DNA of 64,000 nt, taken from assembly GCF_022348085.1 (NCBI RefSeq), contig NZ_JAKRFN010000006.1, positions 186,001-250,000 on the forward strand. Direction: 5' to 3'. The notes below the pieces were generated by a model. That model had not been told where the DNA came from, ran no database searches, and saw nothing but the letters and a program-made list of their open reading frames with translations. Position 1 is the first letter of the stretch. Each line of letters begins with the position of its first letter. This document shows positions 1 to 9,897 of this stretch, piece by piece. Both the position numbers and the translations under genes were made by a program. This stretch comes from Mycobacterium sp. PSTR-4-N. GTDB taxonomy: Bacteria > Actinomycetota > Actinomycetes > Mycobacteriales > Mycobacteriaceae.

Positions 1-1
1 C

Positions 2-296
2 TGCGATGTCCTCGCGCAAACTGGCTTCCCGGGCCTCTCAGGCTCGGAGATCGATTCTCTCCTTCAGATGGTGCGGGTCCAAGGTCGGGAGCCTGGTGGT
101 AACAAGCGTGAGAGTCTCTACATCACGCTCTATAACGTCCAGGTTCGACAGCAGGCCGGCAATGTCGTGGGCGCATTCATCGCCAAAGCAATGAGCCCGA
201 GCAAATACGCCGCTCAACCAGCTCGATTCACCGATCTGCGCGACCAGCTCAACGAGTCTCTCATCTACTACGGATACTCGGTCAATGAGGCCGGCA
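2..296 (+). pseudogene. TIGR02391-type protein, upstream fragment cut by IS21
   Basis: An open frame enters from the left window edge and encodes about 98 residues, including segments such as FPGLSGSEID and YYGYSVNEAG, before meeting the IS21 left end at 297. If the element and one copy of its 5-bp target duplication are removed, this frame continues without a stop into the frame at 2462. The joined product resembles the TIGR02391 family of hypothetical proteins, often found in accessory or defence-like regions; the function is unknown. The real start lies outside the window. The break by the IS is seen directly; the family name is from memory of its conserved C-terminal motifs. Confidence 0.75.
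292..296. repeat. Target site duplication, left copy
   Basis: CGGCA directly precedes the IS21 left terminus and is repeated at 2457-2461 directly after the right terminus. Five bases is within the usual 4-8 for IS21 elements, so the insertion looks simple and unrearranged. Confidence 0.9.
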
Positions 297-349
297 TGTC
301 GGCTCCGGTCGAATCCTGAGCGGCCTGCTCCGGTTGAAAAGTGAGCAGG
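297..349. repeat. IS21 left end with two terminal repeats
   Basis: The outer repeat starts at 297. The second copy of the CTCCGGT(C/T)GAAAAGTGAGC unit lies at 328-349, just before the istB stop codon. The outer copy is degenerate after its first 17 bases (AATCCTGAGCGG instead of AAAAGTGAGCAG). Confidence 0.8.
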
Positions 350-350
350 T

Positions 351-2389
<2,039 letters not shown>

Positions 2390-2404
2390 TCTCCAATCAG
2401 AAGG

Positions 2405-2456
2405 GTGCTCACTTTTCGACCGGAACTACCTGCTCACTTTTCGACCGGAGCCGACA
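2405..2456. repeat. IS21 right end with two terminal repeats
   Basis: Two near-identical units lie at 2405-2425 and 2429-2450 (complements of TTCCGGTCGAAAAGTGAGCA and CTCCGGTCGAAAAGTGAGCA). The terminus TCGGCTCC-type sequence closes at 2456. They mirror the left end. Confidence 0.85.
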
Positions 2457-2461
2457 CGGCA
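2457..2461. repeat. Target site duplication, right copy
   Basis: CGGCA, identical to 292-296. Deleting 297-2461 restores an open reading frame through the interrupted gene. Confidence 0.9.
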
Positions 2462-2949
2462 AGCTCATGAGCGGAACAAAAGCCTCAACGATTTCCGAGG
2501 GTGCCGCTCGGGCGGGACGCCTTCGAACCGAGCTAATGCGACGCGGTTGCCATACCGAACTGCTTCGCTACTGCGACGAGGAGCTCATCAACCGCTCCCT
2601 GTTTCACGCCATGTCGGAGGCATCGAAGAGCATCCCTGCCCGTATTCGGAGCATCACGGGCCTGGCAGGTGATGGGGCCGCGCTGTTCGATGGCGTGCTC
2701 GGTACGAATCGTGAGCATCCCCTCTGGTCTATCAACGCTCACCGATCAGACACCGAGATCAGCGAGCATCGTGGATTCAAGAACCTGCTCGTAGGCATCC
2801 ACGGACACGTCCGAAATCCGCGCGCTCACTCAAGCAGGATTTCTCAGGATGAAGACTTGGTGGATTTCTATGACGCCTTCTCCCTGTTCTCTTACGTACA
2901 TCGTCGGCTCGACTCCATGAAGAAACTGGTCCCACAAGGTGGGATTTGA
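2462..2949 (+). pseudogene. TIGR02391-type protein, downstream fragment
   Basis: About 160 residues continue in the same frame as the fragment before the IS. The visible motifs are LINRSLFHAMSEA, SITGLAGDG, FKNLLVGIHGHVRNPRAH and a closing FSYVHRRLD, the pattern of the TIGR02391 C-terminal domain in which the RNPRAH segment is highly conserved. No catalytic function is established for the family. An ATG at 2467 could in principle start a shortened protein, but no good ribosome binding site is seen. The stop overlaps the next start as TGATG, so the intact gene was probably coupled to the gene behind it. Confidence 0.75.
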
Positions 2950-3185
2950 TGTCTGAACCGTCAGCACTCAAGCTCTGGGACGACAACCCGAGCCTCATTG
3001 ACCTGCTCGAGCTCGACGCAGCTGTGGACCTATCGATCACGAACAAACTGCAAGGCCCGGCGCTGGCGGCGCTGTTCACCATGGATGACAGCAGAGGCGA
3101 CTCGGCGTTGCCTGTTGGTTGTCAAATTCACAGCGCAGCGGGCCTTCGCGCTGAGCGGTACAACCCGACGGACTACTGCGATTGA
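2949..3185 (+). pseudogene. Short remnant, possibly KAP-type NTPase N-terminus
   Basis: A 78-codon frame starts at the ATG overlapping the preceding stop (TGATG). Its beginning, ALKLWDDNPSLIDLL, resembles the opening of KAP-family P-loop NTPases, but it ends after 78 residues without any Walker motif. I read it as a truncated remnant whose remaining ~500 codons are missing, perhaps lost when the island was rearranged. The resemblance is by eye and rests on about 15 residues, so it could instead be a small unrelated gene. Confidence 0.4.
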
Positions 3186-3237
3186 ACTAAGGTTTTCACA
3201 GGTCTAACGGTTCGCGGCCATGGTCGCTGATTTGAGG

Positions 3238-3825
3238 TCAGTGTCCGCGCCTCGAAGACGGCAACCCGCCGAGCACTTCGCGGCCGCCTTCAGAAAGGCC
3301 GGGGTTCTGGACGAGCCCGGAGGGTCCAACGCGCCGACTTCTTTTCGGTCGCGAAGGCCTCATGTCCTTTTCCTGAATCTGCAGTGCGCGCTCGTACAGC
3401 CGCTTGTACTGGGGACCCTTCCAGGTTAGCTTCGCCGCGTCGTTGATGATCTTGTTGAGTCGCTCGCGGCGCTTGCGTCCGAGCGTCCCTGACTTCTGTG
3501 TGGTTGCCATTTGGGATAATTCGGCGTGGATCTGCCCGATACTTGTGCCTTTAGCCTTCGAGTTCTGCACCTTCACCGGCTTCTTTGCGGCCTGCGAATG
3601 CGTGGCCGATGCGCTAACACCGGTTTCACGGTTCCTGCGAACTGCGGAGACGCGACGCAGCAGACCGATGACCTCGCCCCGGTGGCTGGCGAGCTCCGGG
3701 CGCAGCTGGGCGTTGATATCGTCGAGCAACTCGATCTCCCCAGTGGTGAGGGGGCGATTCGTAGGGATCAGCTCGGCCTGGACCACAGCAGCGGTGAGCC
3801 GGTCGAGCGTCTTGAGTTTGGCCAA
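3238..3825 (-). CDS. Hypothetical basic protein of the recombinase operon
   Basis: The 195-residue product is rich in Lys and Arg, particularly in its second half (GRKRRERLNK and a tail with RPKRSRR), so nucleic-acid binding is plausible. I do not recognise a family. The start is taken as TTG at 3825 because a strong AGGAGG lies five bases upstream (3831-3836); an ATG at 3829 is out of frame. It follows the coiled-coil gene by 69 bases on the same strand and may be the last gene of the recombinase operon. Function unknown. Confidence 0.6.
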   Translation of the reverse strand: MAKLKTLDRLTAAVVQAELIPTNRPLTTGEIELLDDINAQLRPELASHRGEVIGLLRRVSAVRRNRETGVSASATHSQAAKKPVKVQNSKAKGTSIGQIHAELSQMATTQKSGTLGRKRRERLNKIINDAAKLTWKGPQYKRLYERALQIQEKDMRPSRPKRSRRVGPSGLVQNPGLSEGGREVLGGLPSSRRGH

Positions 3826-3894
3826 ACATCCCTCCTAGGAATGCGTTTCGGGCGAGTTGAGAGCATACAAACCTGGGTGCGCGTGGGCGGACCA

Positions 3895-4413
3895 TCAGGA
3901 TGAGCGGGACTCACTCCCCGGAAACACCCCAGTACTTTTCTTGGCCACTCTGTCCAGCTTTCCCTGGAGCCTTGCCCTGTCTCTGATGCTGACTTGAAGC
4001 TGCTCGGACAGTGCCTGGACAACGGCTTCGAGTTCCTTTCGCTTATCACGTGCGGCCTCGTACTTACGCTCCGCGTCGAGAGCGCGGTCCAGCATCTTCT
4101 GAAACTTCTTGTTCCACTCGATCTCTTGCGGAGTGACCACCTCGTCCTGCTTGGCGGCGGCCCTGTCCATCCAGTCGGCGAGATCGCTCAGTGCGCCACG
4201 CACTAGCCGGGTGCGACCGACTCCTGCTTCGTTGGCCAGTGCCACAACGCTTCGCTTACCTTGATTGATCGGTTTTGGCGCAGGGTCCCCTGTAAGCAGA
4301 CTCCGCATTGCAATTAAGACGGCCTTACGCGTGGGATTCCGTTCCTCGTTGATCTCGTCGTCCGTTGGAGGCCAATCACGTTGCGCCACAGGTATCACAG
4401 CACCGGATGTCAT
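3895..4413 (-). CDS. Small coiled-coil helper protein, TnpC/DUF6262-like
   Basis: This 172-residue protein has an HTH-like segment at about 54-80 (VVALANEAGVGRTRLVRGA) followed by a long predicted coiled coil (about 105-160, ending in RDRARLQGKLDRVAKK). The combination, directly behind large tyrosine recombinases, resembles TnpC of Tn554-type transposons and the DUF6262 proteins found beside such recombinases in actinobacteria. These are thought to help recombination or its orientation. Its ATG overlaps the stop of the third recombinase (ATGA), so it is translationally coupled. Family assignment is inferred from context and architecture. Confidence 0.65.
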   Translation of the reverse strand: MTSGAVIPVAQRDWPPTDDEINEERNPTRKAVLIAMRSLLTGDPAPKPINQGKRSVVALANEAGVGRTRLVRGALSDLADWMDRAAAKQDEVVTPQEIEWNKKFQKMLDRALDAERKYEAARDKRKELEAVVQALSEQLQVSIRDRARLQGKLDRVAKKSTGVFPGSESRSS

Positions 4414-6641
4414 ACCACGTCTCCATCTGTAGGAACATTCGACAGTCTTGGGCTCTTAGGTTGAGCCTTCTGTGAAACGCGGGCTGCTTTGGCTTCCTCC
4501 GCAGACATGATCGTCAGCAACGGCATTGCTGTGTTCTCGTGTTCAGCGATGTGCTCTTCAAGGTGCGAGATCCGCCTGTTGATCCGCGCCGCCATGATCG
4601 GGTTCACGTCTTGCAACCGCTCCCGGAGTTGGGCAGCCTCTTTCTTGTCTTGCGCAACCGTGGCGTCGGTGTAAACCCGGCTGCCACAATAGGTTTTGCA
4701 ATCATTGCGGTTAGGCTCGCCGTCGTTCTCTCGAGAGCACGCCATGGTTTCAGGCCTCAACGGGTCGGCAAGACACAGGCACGCGTGGCCGGGATTCTCC
4801 CGCACAGCCATGTCTGGATCACTACGCAGCCGGCGTTCTTCCTTTTTCGTCAGATCAGCATATGTACCCGGGAATTTGCCAGCGACGAATCGATTTAGCG
4901 CCTGGCCGAGCCGCTTGGCCGCAGGGCCAGATGCTTTCAGCCCGTTCTTGGCAGCGTTCGCGTGGTTCTGGAGAGCGTTGTACATGGCCTCGGTGCGCTC
5001 GTGATCCATTGTGGCCGCCATACCTGACGTGATGGTGGAGCCGTAGCCATCAGTAGTAGTCGACTGCATGTGCCCAAATTGGACACCCGCTGCCGCGAGG
5101 CCATCCGGCTGGTTGACGATATGCCACGCAACACTGCGACGAAAGCGGTCGAGCGTGACGTTCCCGGCCGGGTCCGGATCGATGCTATGGACGCCATCGA
5201 TGCCGAGTGTGGTGCGCAACCCATTGGCGTACTCGATGAGTTCGTCAACCCACCGAGTCATCGTTGCGCTCGTCAATCCTGGCTGACGACGTGCCTCCGG
5301 GTGAGCCAGCAACGCGCTCGAGCCGGTCACGTCGGCCAGGCGCTTCAATGCCGTGATCGCGTCGGCGCCGGGTTTAATGGTCGCCCACACCCATTGCTTG
5401 CCGCCGCGATCCTGCTGGTCGTCGCCGTCGCGGACTGCCTTGAAGATGCGGCCGTCGATCCGGTATGAGTGGGCTCCGTCCGGACGTGGAACCGTACGTA
5501 GTGCACCGCGCTGCAGGTTCGTGCACTCCTCGCCACGCATTCCCGAACACGTGCAAATCAGGATCGCTGCCGCCGCTTTAAGAACGCGATGTAATTTTCC
5601 GATATCTCGGTAATCGATCTGCGGAAGCCAGGGCCGTCCCTCGATCAAGCATGTGACGGGTACCGGAATCGGCTGCGGTACAGACGGATCGACTGAAAAT
5701 GTGCCACCACGTTGCCGACGCCAGCTGCTGAAATCTCGAATATTGATATCGGCCTCATGCACCGCAATGAGGTACTGCGCAGCGACATAACCGTCAATCT
5801 CGCCTTGAGGCAGGACCCCGCCACGCAAAGCCACGATCTGCTCGACCGCGTCGAAACCCGCGCGTGAACTCTCGCGAGCTTGCGGGCGGCTCAGTGCTGC
5901 ATTCAGCCACGTCACGGCGGCGATGATGTCCGGGGCACAGCCGAGAATCTGCTGGGACCACCACAACAGCGGCGCGAATGTATCCGGGTGGATGATCTCC
6001 TTGCTGTTGTCAACCGCACGCGCACGACGACCAGCCCCGAGGTTCACGGCAGACCACGACGGCGCAACCATGCGATCGGCTTCTGGAAGGTCGTCGGCTA
6101 GGTGGGGGATTACTGCTATGTACCCGAGGTCCTGCGCCTTTCGCGCATGACTGGACCGACTTTCGTCAGCAATAACGCCCGCCGCATACTCGTCGAGCAG
6201 GTCGACACTCACATCGCGAAGTTGGATGATTTCATGTCGACCAAGAAAATCAGCGAAATGACGCATCGCGACGAACCGCGCACGCACAGATGAGGCAGCC
6301 GGCCATGTCCGCCCATTGTTGCCTGCGAGGTAGGCGATTGGGGCGGGCCTGTTGATGATCAGCCATATGACGCGCTTGAACGTATTGATCAGTCGGTGTG
6401 GGATCCGATACTGCTGCTCTTTCGGCCCAGGTATCCAGTGCAAATTCTGAACGGTACCGCGTGTGACCTCCATAGGACGGAGAGACCATCTGTCGTCCGT
6501 GAATATGCTTCCTGGAAGGTCGGGGCGCCTGAGCCGCAGCGGATGCACGACGACCGGTCCGGCCTCGACAGCTGCCCAATCGACGGCGCCGGTGCCGTTG
6601 CCAGAAGCAAGATCGTCCGCGCCTACCGCAGATCGAGTCAT
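4410..6641 (-). CDS. Tyrosine recombinase 3 of a trio (TnpB-like, 743 aa)
   Basis: A long site-specific recombinase whose catalytic half contains SGMRGEE (first Arg), a second Arg box written RFRRSVAW where the usual HxxR histidine is not obvious, and FGHMQSTTTDGYG with the conserved His and nucleophilic Tyr. Downstream is a Cys-rich segment (ACLCLADP...MAC...DCKTYCG) that could bind zinc. The gene overlaps the preceding recombinase by four bases (ATGA) and the coiled-coil gene by four. Size and partners suggest a Tn554/RIT-like multi-recombinase machine that integrates the block. The lower GC suggests transfer. Confidence 0.85.
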   Translation of the reverse strand: MTRSAVGADDLASGNGTGAVDWAAVEAGPVVVHPLRLRRPDLPGSIFTDDRWSLRPMEVTRGTVQNLHWIPGPKEQQYRIPHRLINTFKRVIWLIINRPAPIAYLAGNNGRTWPAASSVRARFVAMRHFADFLGRHEIIQLRDVSVDLLDEYAAGVIADESRSSHARKAQDLGYIAVIPHLADDLPEADRMVAPSWSAVNLGAGRRARAVDNSKEIIHPDTFAPLLWWSQQILGCAPDIIAAVTWLNAALSRPQARESSRAGFDAVEQIVALRGGVLPQGEIDGYVAAQYLIAVHEADINIRDFSSWRRQRGGTFSVDPSVPQPIPVPVTCLIEGRPWLPQIDYRDIGKLHRVLKAAAAILICTCSGMRGEECTNLQRGALRTVPRPDGAHSYRIDGRIFKAVRDGDDQQDRGGKQWVWATIKPGADAITALKRLADVTGSSALLAHPEARRQPGLTSATMTRWVDELIEYANGLRTTLGIDGVHSIDPDPAGNVTLDRFRRSVAWHIVNQPDGLAAAGVQFGHMQSTTTDGYGSTITSGMAATMDHERTEAMYNALQNHANAAKNGLKASGPAAKRLGQALNRFVAGKFPGTYADLTKKEERRLRSDPDMAVRENPGHACLCLADPLRPETMACSRENDGEPNRNDCKTYCGSRVYTDATVAQDKKEAAQLRERLQDVNPIMAARINRRISHLEEHIAEHENTAMPLLTIMSAEEAKAARVSQKAQPKSPRLSNVPTDGDVV

Positions 6642-8329
6642 GTGTACTTTCCGTTCAGGAGCAGATGGATTTCGGTTCGGTCCTCGTCGGTGATTTCACG
6701 TTCGGCGGCAGCGTATTCGTCACCGGTGATGAGCGTCCGGTCATCAATGAGCGCGACGAGGCACCTGTAGGCCATGGCCCGGAAATCCGTCCAGTCGGGT
6801 CCGTCGGTGGATGCGATGGCCTCCAACTGGTGGCGCAGTTCGATGAGCCGGGGAAGGTGGCGGGGGGTGGCGAAGGCGTTGGTGCATTGCAAACATAACA
6901 GGAAATCGTCGCCACAGGGTTGCCCGGTCAGGGGGTGGTGCTCCCAGTCGACGCACCCGCCGATCGTTGTGTCGGTGTTGGTCATCGCGAGGGCGCGCTC
7001 GTAGCGCATCTTCAGATGGTCCTCAGCATTCTTGATCACTGCCCACAAGCCGGTCTCCACCGCTTCGGTCATGAGCCGCTCGCGTTCGACTTCCGATGCT
7101 TCTATGTAGGTGGTGGACCAGGTTGCACGCGAATGTCCCTGCGGGGTCCGGTCGATCAGCACGCGGACCGTCTTGCGGATGCGGGTGAACGAGATCGGCT
7201 CGTCCTGGTTCGGCCACCACGTGAGCCTGCTCAGCTTGAGGTGACTAGGGGTCAAGCCAACCGATGGAGAAGACTCCAGAGCCTTCATGGCAGGCCAGTA
7301 GACGATGAGGCGGTCAGCACCAGGCAGATTGTTCGCCGCCAAGTAGTCCCGTCCCGGCTGGGTCATCTCGATGATCTTTGACATCGCACGGCGGGCATTC
7401 TTCGGTATTGCGTGGGCGTCGTATGGGTGATCGTGTCGCCGGCGCTTTTCGTCCTCGACGCCCCAAATATTCTCTTTGACACCGAGACCCGGTGCGGCCG
7501 AGGGCACCTTTCGTTCGTTGATCGGGGTGAAGTTCGCCCCCTCCAGGCAAGCGATGAGCACGGCGATAGCGACGGCGCCTTCCTGGCTGACGAACAGCAT
7601 CGGTCGCGCCTTGTTGACCCCGGAGTATCGGTGGTCGGCGAGGGTGATTCCCAACGCGTCGCGGGTCGCGTCCGATCGCGGGGCGCCAGTAGTGGCGACT
7701 TCACGAAGAGCGTCGGCACGAGCCTTATGCTCGGGCGGGAGCTTAGTATCGTTGCGCCGCCGCAGCATCACCTGGTTGGGGTGAATGCGCTGATACTCGG
7801 CGTTGACGGCAGCGGCCGCCGCCTTGAGGATTGCGTCGTAGAAATCCTCTGAATAAGGCTGGCTTTCGTCAGCGTCCCGCTTCGGCAGCCGTCGGTTCAA
7901 ATGCCTGGAGAGGTCGGGGTGGAGCCGATGCGGATACCGGCGTATCAGCTGCCTCACCGCGACCAGCTGCCTGTGCTGGGTGTTGGACTTGGTTCCCTTC
8001 GTCGCCAAGTGCAGCAGGTAGCTGTTCCACTGATCCGGGGTCAGCTGCTGGAGCTCGCAAACCTCTTGTTCACCGCACCACCGTGCGAAATACTTGATCC
8101 GGTCGCGGTTCTGCCGTGCCGACTGGGCACTCTTCCACGTTCCGTTCACTCCTGTAAGGGCCTCGATGGCATCGGCGAGTTGCACCCTGAGCTTCGTGTC
8201 GCATGGCCACTCCCGAAGGTCGATTACGGTAGGTGCATAAGAGCCCGGCAGGGTGGCGACCACGACCTCTGGATCGTCACGGCGCGTGACGACGCCGTCG
8301 GCGGACTGTCGACGCTTGGGCGCTGTCAC
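6638..8329 (-). CDS. Tyrosine recombinase 2 of a trio (563 aa)
   Basis: The middle gene of the operon encodes a phage-integrase-type protein. An N-terminal SAM-like DNA-binding part (about 45-130) precedes a catalytic region with RIRKTVRVL (Arg box) and GHSRATWSTTY, giving the conserved His and Tyr. The first catalytic Arg is not clear to me. After the Tyr comes a Cys/His cluster (CVDWEHH...CGDDFLLCLQC) suggesting a zinc-binding tail like that in the third protein. ATGA overlaps join it to both neighbours, so the three products are made together and may act as a hetero-complex. Confidence 0.85.
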   Translation of the reverse strand: MTAPKRRQSADGVVTRRDDPEVVVATLPGSYAPTVIDLREWPCDTKLRVQLADAIEALTGVNGTWKSAQSARQNRDRIKYFARWCGEQEVCELQQLTPDQWNSYLLHLATKGTKSNTQHRQLVAVRQLIRRYPHRLHPDLSRHLNRRLPKRDADESQPYSEDFYDAILKAAAAAVNAEYQRIHPNQVMLRRRNDTKLPPEHKARADALREVATTGAPRSDATRDALGITLADHRYSGVNKARPMLFVSQEGAVAIAVLIACLEGANFTPINERKVPSAAPGLGVKENIWGVEDEKRRRHDHPYDAHAIPKNARRAMSKIIEMTQPGRDYLAANNLPGADRLIVYWPAMKALESSPSVGLTPSHLKLSRLTWWPNQDEPISFTRIRKTVRVLIDRTPQGHSRATWSTTYIEASEVERERLMTEAVETGLWAVIKNAEDHLKMRYERALAMTNTDTTIGGCVDWEHHPLTGQPCGDDFLLCLQCTNAFATPRHLPRLIELRHQLEAIASTDGPDWTDFRAMAYRCLVALIDDRTLITGDEYAAAEREITDEDRTEIHLLLNGKYT

Positions 8330-9897
8330 GGTTTGGACCCGGTCAAGTCGCGAACTTCGACGAGGTGCTGCGCCAGGGCTGACACCAGATCCCCCGTCGT
8401 GGTCATCCGGCCGTTTGGGGTACCAAACAGTCGGTCGAAGCGCAGTCGTTGCACCCTAGGCATGTAGATGTTTCGTGTCGTCTCGACCGACTTGTGGCCC
8501 AGGACGTCTTTCACGGTGCGAAACACCTCGTCATAGCGCGACCCGTCCCCGTAGGAGACGCTCTCGTCCCATCCGTGCGAATCATCAAGCCGCTGATGCA
8601 GCTGAACCGTCAGCGCCAGCGCAAAGCTGAATCGGAGGGAATGCGGTGTGACTGACAGCTCGTGACTGGCTGCCGCACCGGTGTTTTCTATTGCTGACCA
8701 GAGCCTTTCGTTGGCGGCATCGAAGATCCCGATCCAGGATTCGTGGTGGAACGGGGTTCCAGACTCGCTAAGCCACAACGTCATCGGTTCCGGGTGGCCG
8801 TCGCGAAGCCAGAACAATCGTCGCCGGACCTCTGGCTTCATCGTGTTTAATGACATGACGGCACCGTCGTCGCGGACGGCTTCCAGAGTTCCCTTGCGCG
8901 AGCGGCGGACCTCCGTCACCCAGATGATGCCCTCGATCTCGTCATAACGGCTCTCGCGTATCGCCCGGCGAACGGCAGCTGCCCGGGCAACCGCCATATA
9001 ACTGCGCACCGTGCGCATCACAGTCGGCGCCGCGTACCACATCCGGGCCTTGCCGTACTTTGCGACCGCTGCCGGCAGCTTCGCCTCGATCACGTCCGCC
9101 GGCGGCAGTTCCGCCACGAGTAGTGATCCGGCTTCCTGAACACGTAAACCGGTTGAGTAGATGAAGTCGGTGAATGCGGTGTTACGCAACGAGTTGCGGG
9201 CCCGGCACGATTCATCGTCGCCTGCGACTTGCCACTGACTCGCACCGACTCGTTGAACGCCGCGGCCACGTAGGCCAACGTCACGCCAAAGACGGTAGGT
9301 CCCGGGGACGATCCACCGGTCCCGTTCGGTACGCACGAACGCCGCGTTCGCCCTTACGCCTGGCAACTTCGTCGCGCCGCGCCCGCCGGGCACCGGACTC
9401 GCATCAATTGCAGGTCCGTGGGGTGTAATCGGAATCTTCCGGCTCAATGCCCAGTCGTACAAGCCTCTGAGCGCGAAGACGGCCTTGTTCCACGTTGCTC
9501 CCGTCACCGCATTGGCGGAATGAAGTTGGTCGGTTCTGCGAATCTTGTAGTCGACGAACTCTTCTTCCGTAGCTTCAAGCCAGGTGATCGGGTCGACTTG
9601 TTGCCCGAGAAAGCCACACCACATGGCGATCTCGCGCGCATACGTCTTCCGGGATGACAGATCCAGCGCGGTGAACTCCGGGCACGAATTGAAGTAGAGC
9701 ACCAGCCATTCATCGAGCTCACCGTTGTCCGAGAGCAGAATCGGCGTGCCCTTTACCACCCCAGGCGGGTAATCGTCAGGCGTTACCGGACCGCACGCAT
9801 CCAAGACGTCGGAGTACCCCGTCGGCCACGTTCCCCGCCGTTTCGTTGTTAGAACTGTCCACGTCTTTGCTGGTGCGGCAGCGGAGAGCACTCCCAC
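8326..9897 (-). CDS. Tyrosine recombinase 1 of a trio (TnpA-like)
   Basis: This first gene of the recombinase operon carries all the expected catalytic features: STGLRVQE (Arg I), TPHSLRFSFA (His-x-x-Arg), LGHKSVETT (His) and the nucleophile in TRNIYMPR about 45 residues from the end. The frame is open back to a GTG at 9993, but those extra codons run across the island junction into polD, so I place the start near the GTG at 9897 (another at 9891); this is uncertain. It overlaps the second recombinase by ATGA. The C-terminus lacks the Cys cluster of the other two. Confidence 0.85.
   Translation of the reverse strand: MGVLSAAAPAKTWTVLTTKRRGTWPTGYSDVLDACGPVTPDDYPPGVVKGTPILLSDNGELDEWLVLYFNSCPEFTALDLSSRKTYAREIAMWCGFLGQQVDPITWLEATEEEFVDYKIRRTDQLHSANAVTGATWNKAVFALRGLYDWALSRKIPITPHGPAIDASPVPGGRGATKLPGVRANAAFVRTERDRWIVPGTYRLWRDVGLRGRGVQRVGASQWQVAGDDESCRARNSLRNTAFTDFIYSTGLRVQEAGSLLVAELPPADVIEAKLPAAVAKYGKARMWYAAPTVMRTVRSYMAVARAAAVRRAIRESRYDEIEGIIWVTEVRRSRKGTLEAVRDDGAVMSLNTMKPEVRRRLFWLRDGHPEPMTLWLSESGTPFHHESWIGIFDAANERLWSAIENTGAAASHELSVTPHSLRFSFALALTVQLHQRLDDSHGWDESVSYGDGSRYDEVFRTVKDVLGHKSVETTRNIYMPRVQRLRFDRLFGTPNGRMTTTGDLVSALAQHLVEVRDLTGSKP

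Noticed and set aside
3186..3240. Left end of the recombinase element
   Set aside because: I looked for the missing polD 3' end or a direct repeat of the 9955-9970 junction here and found none.
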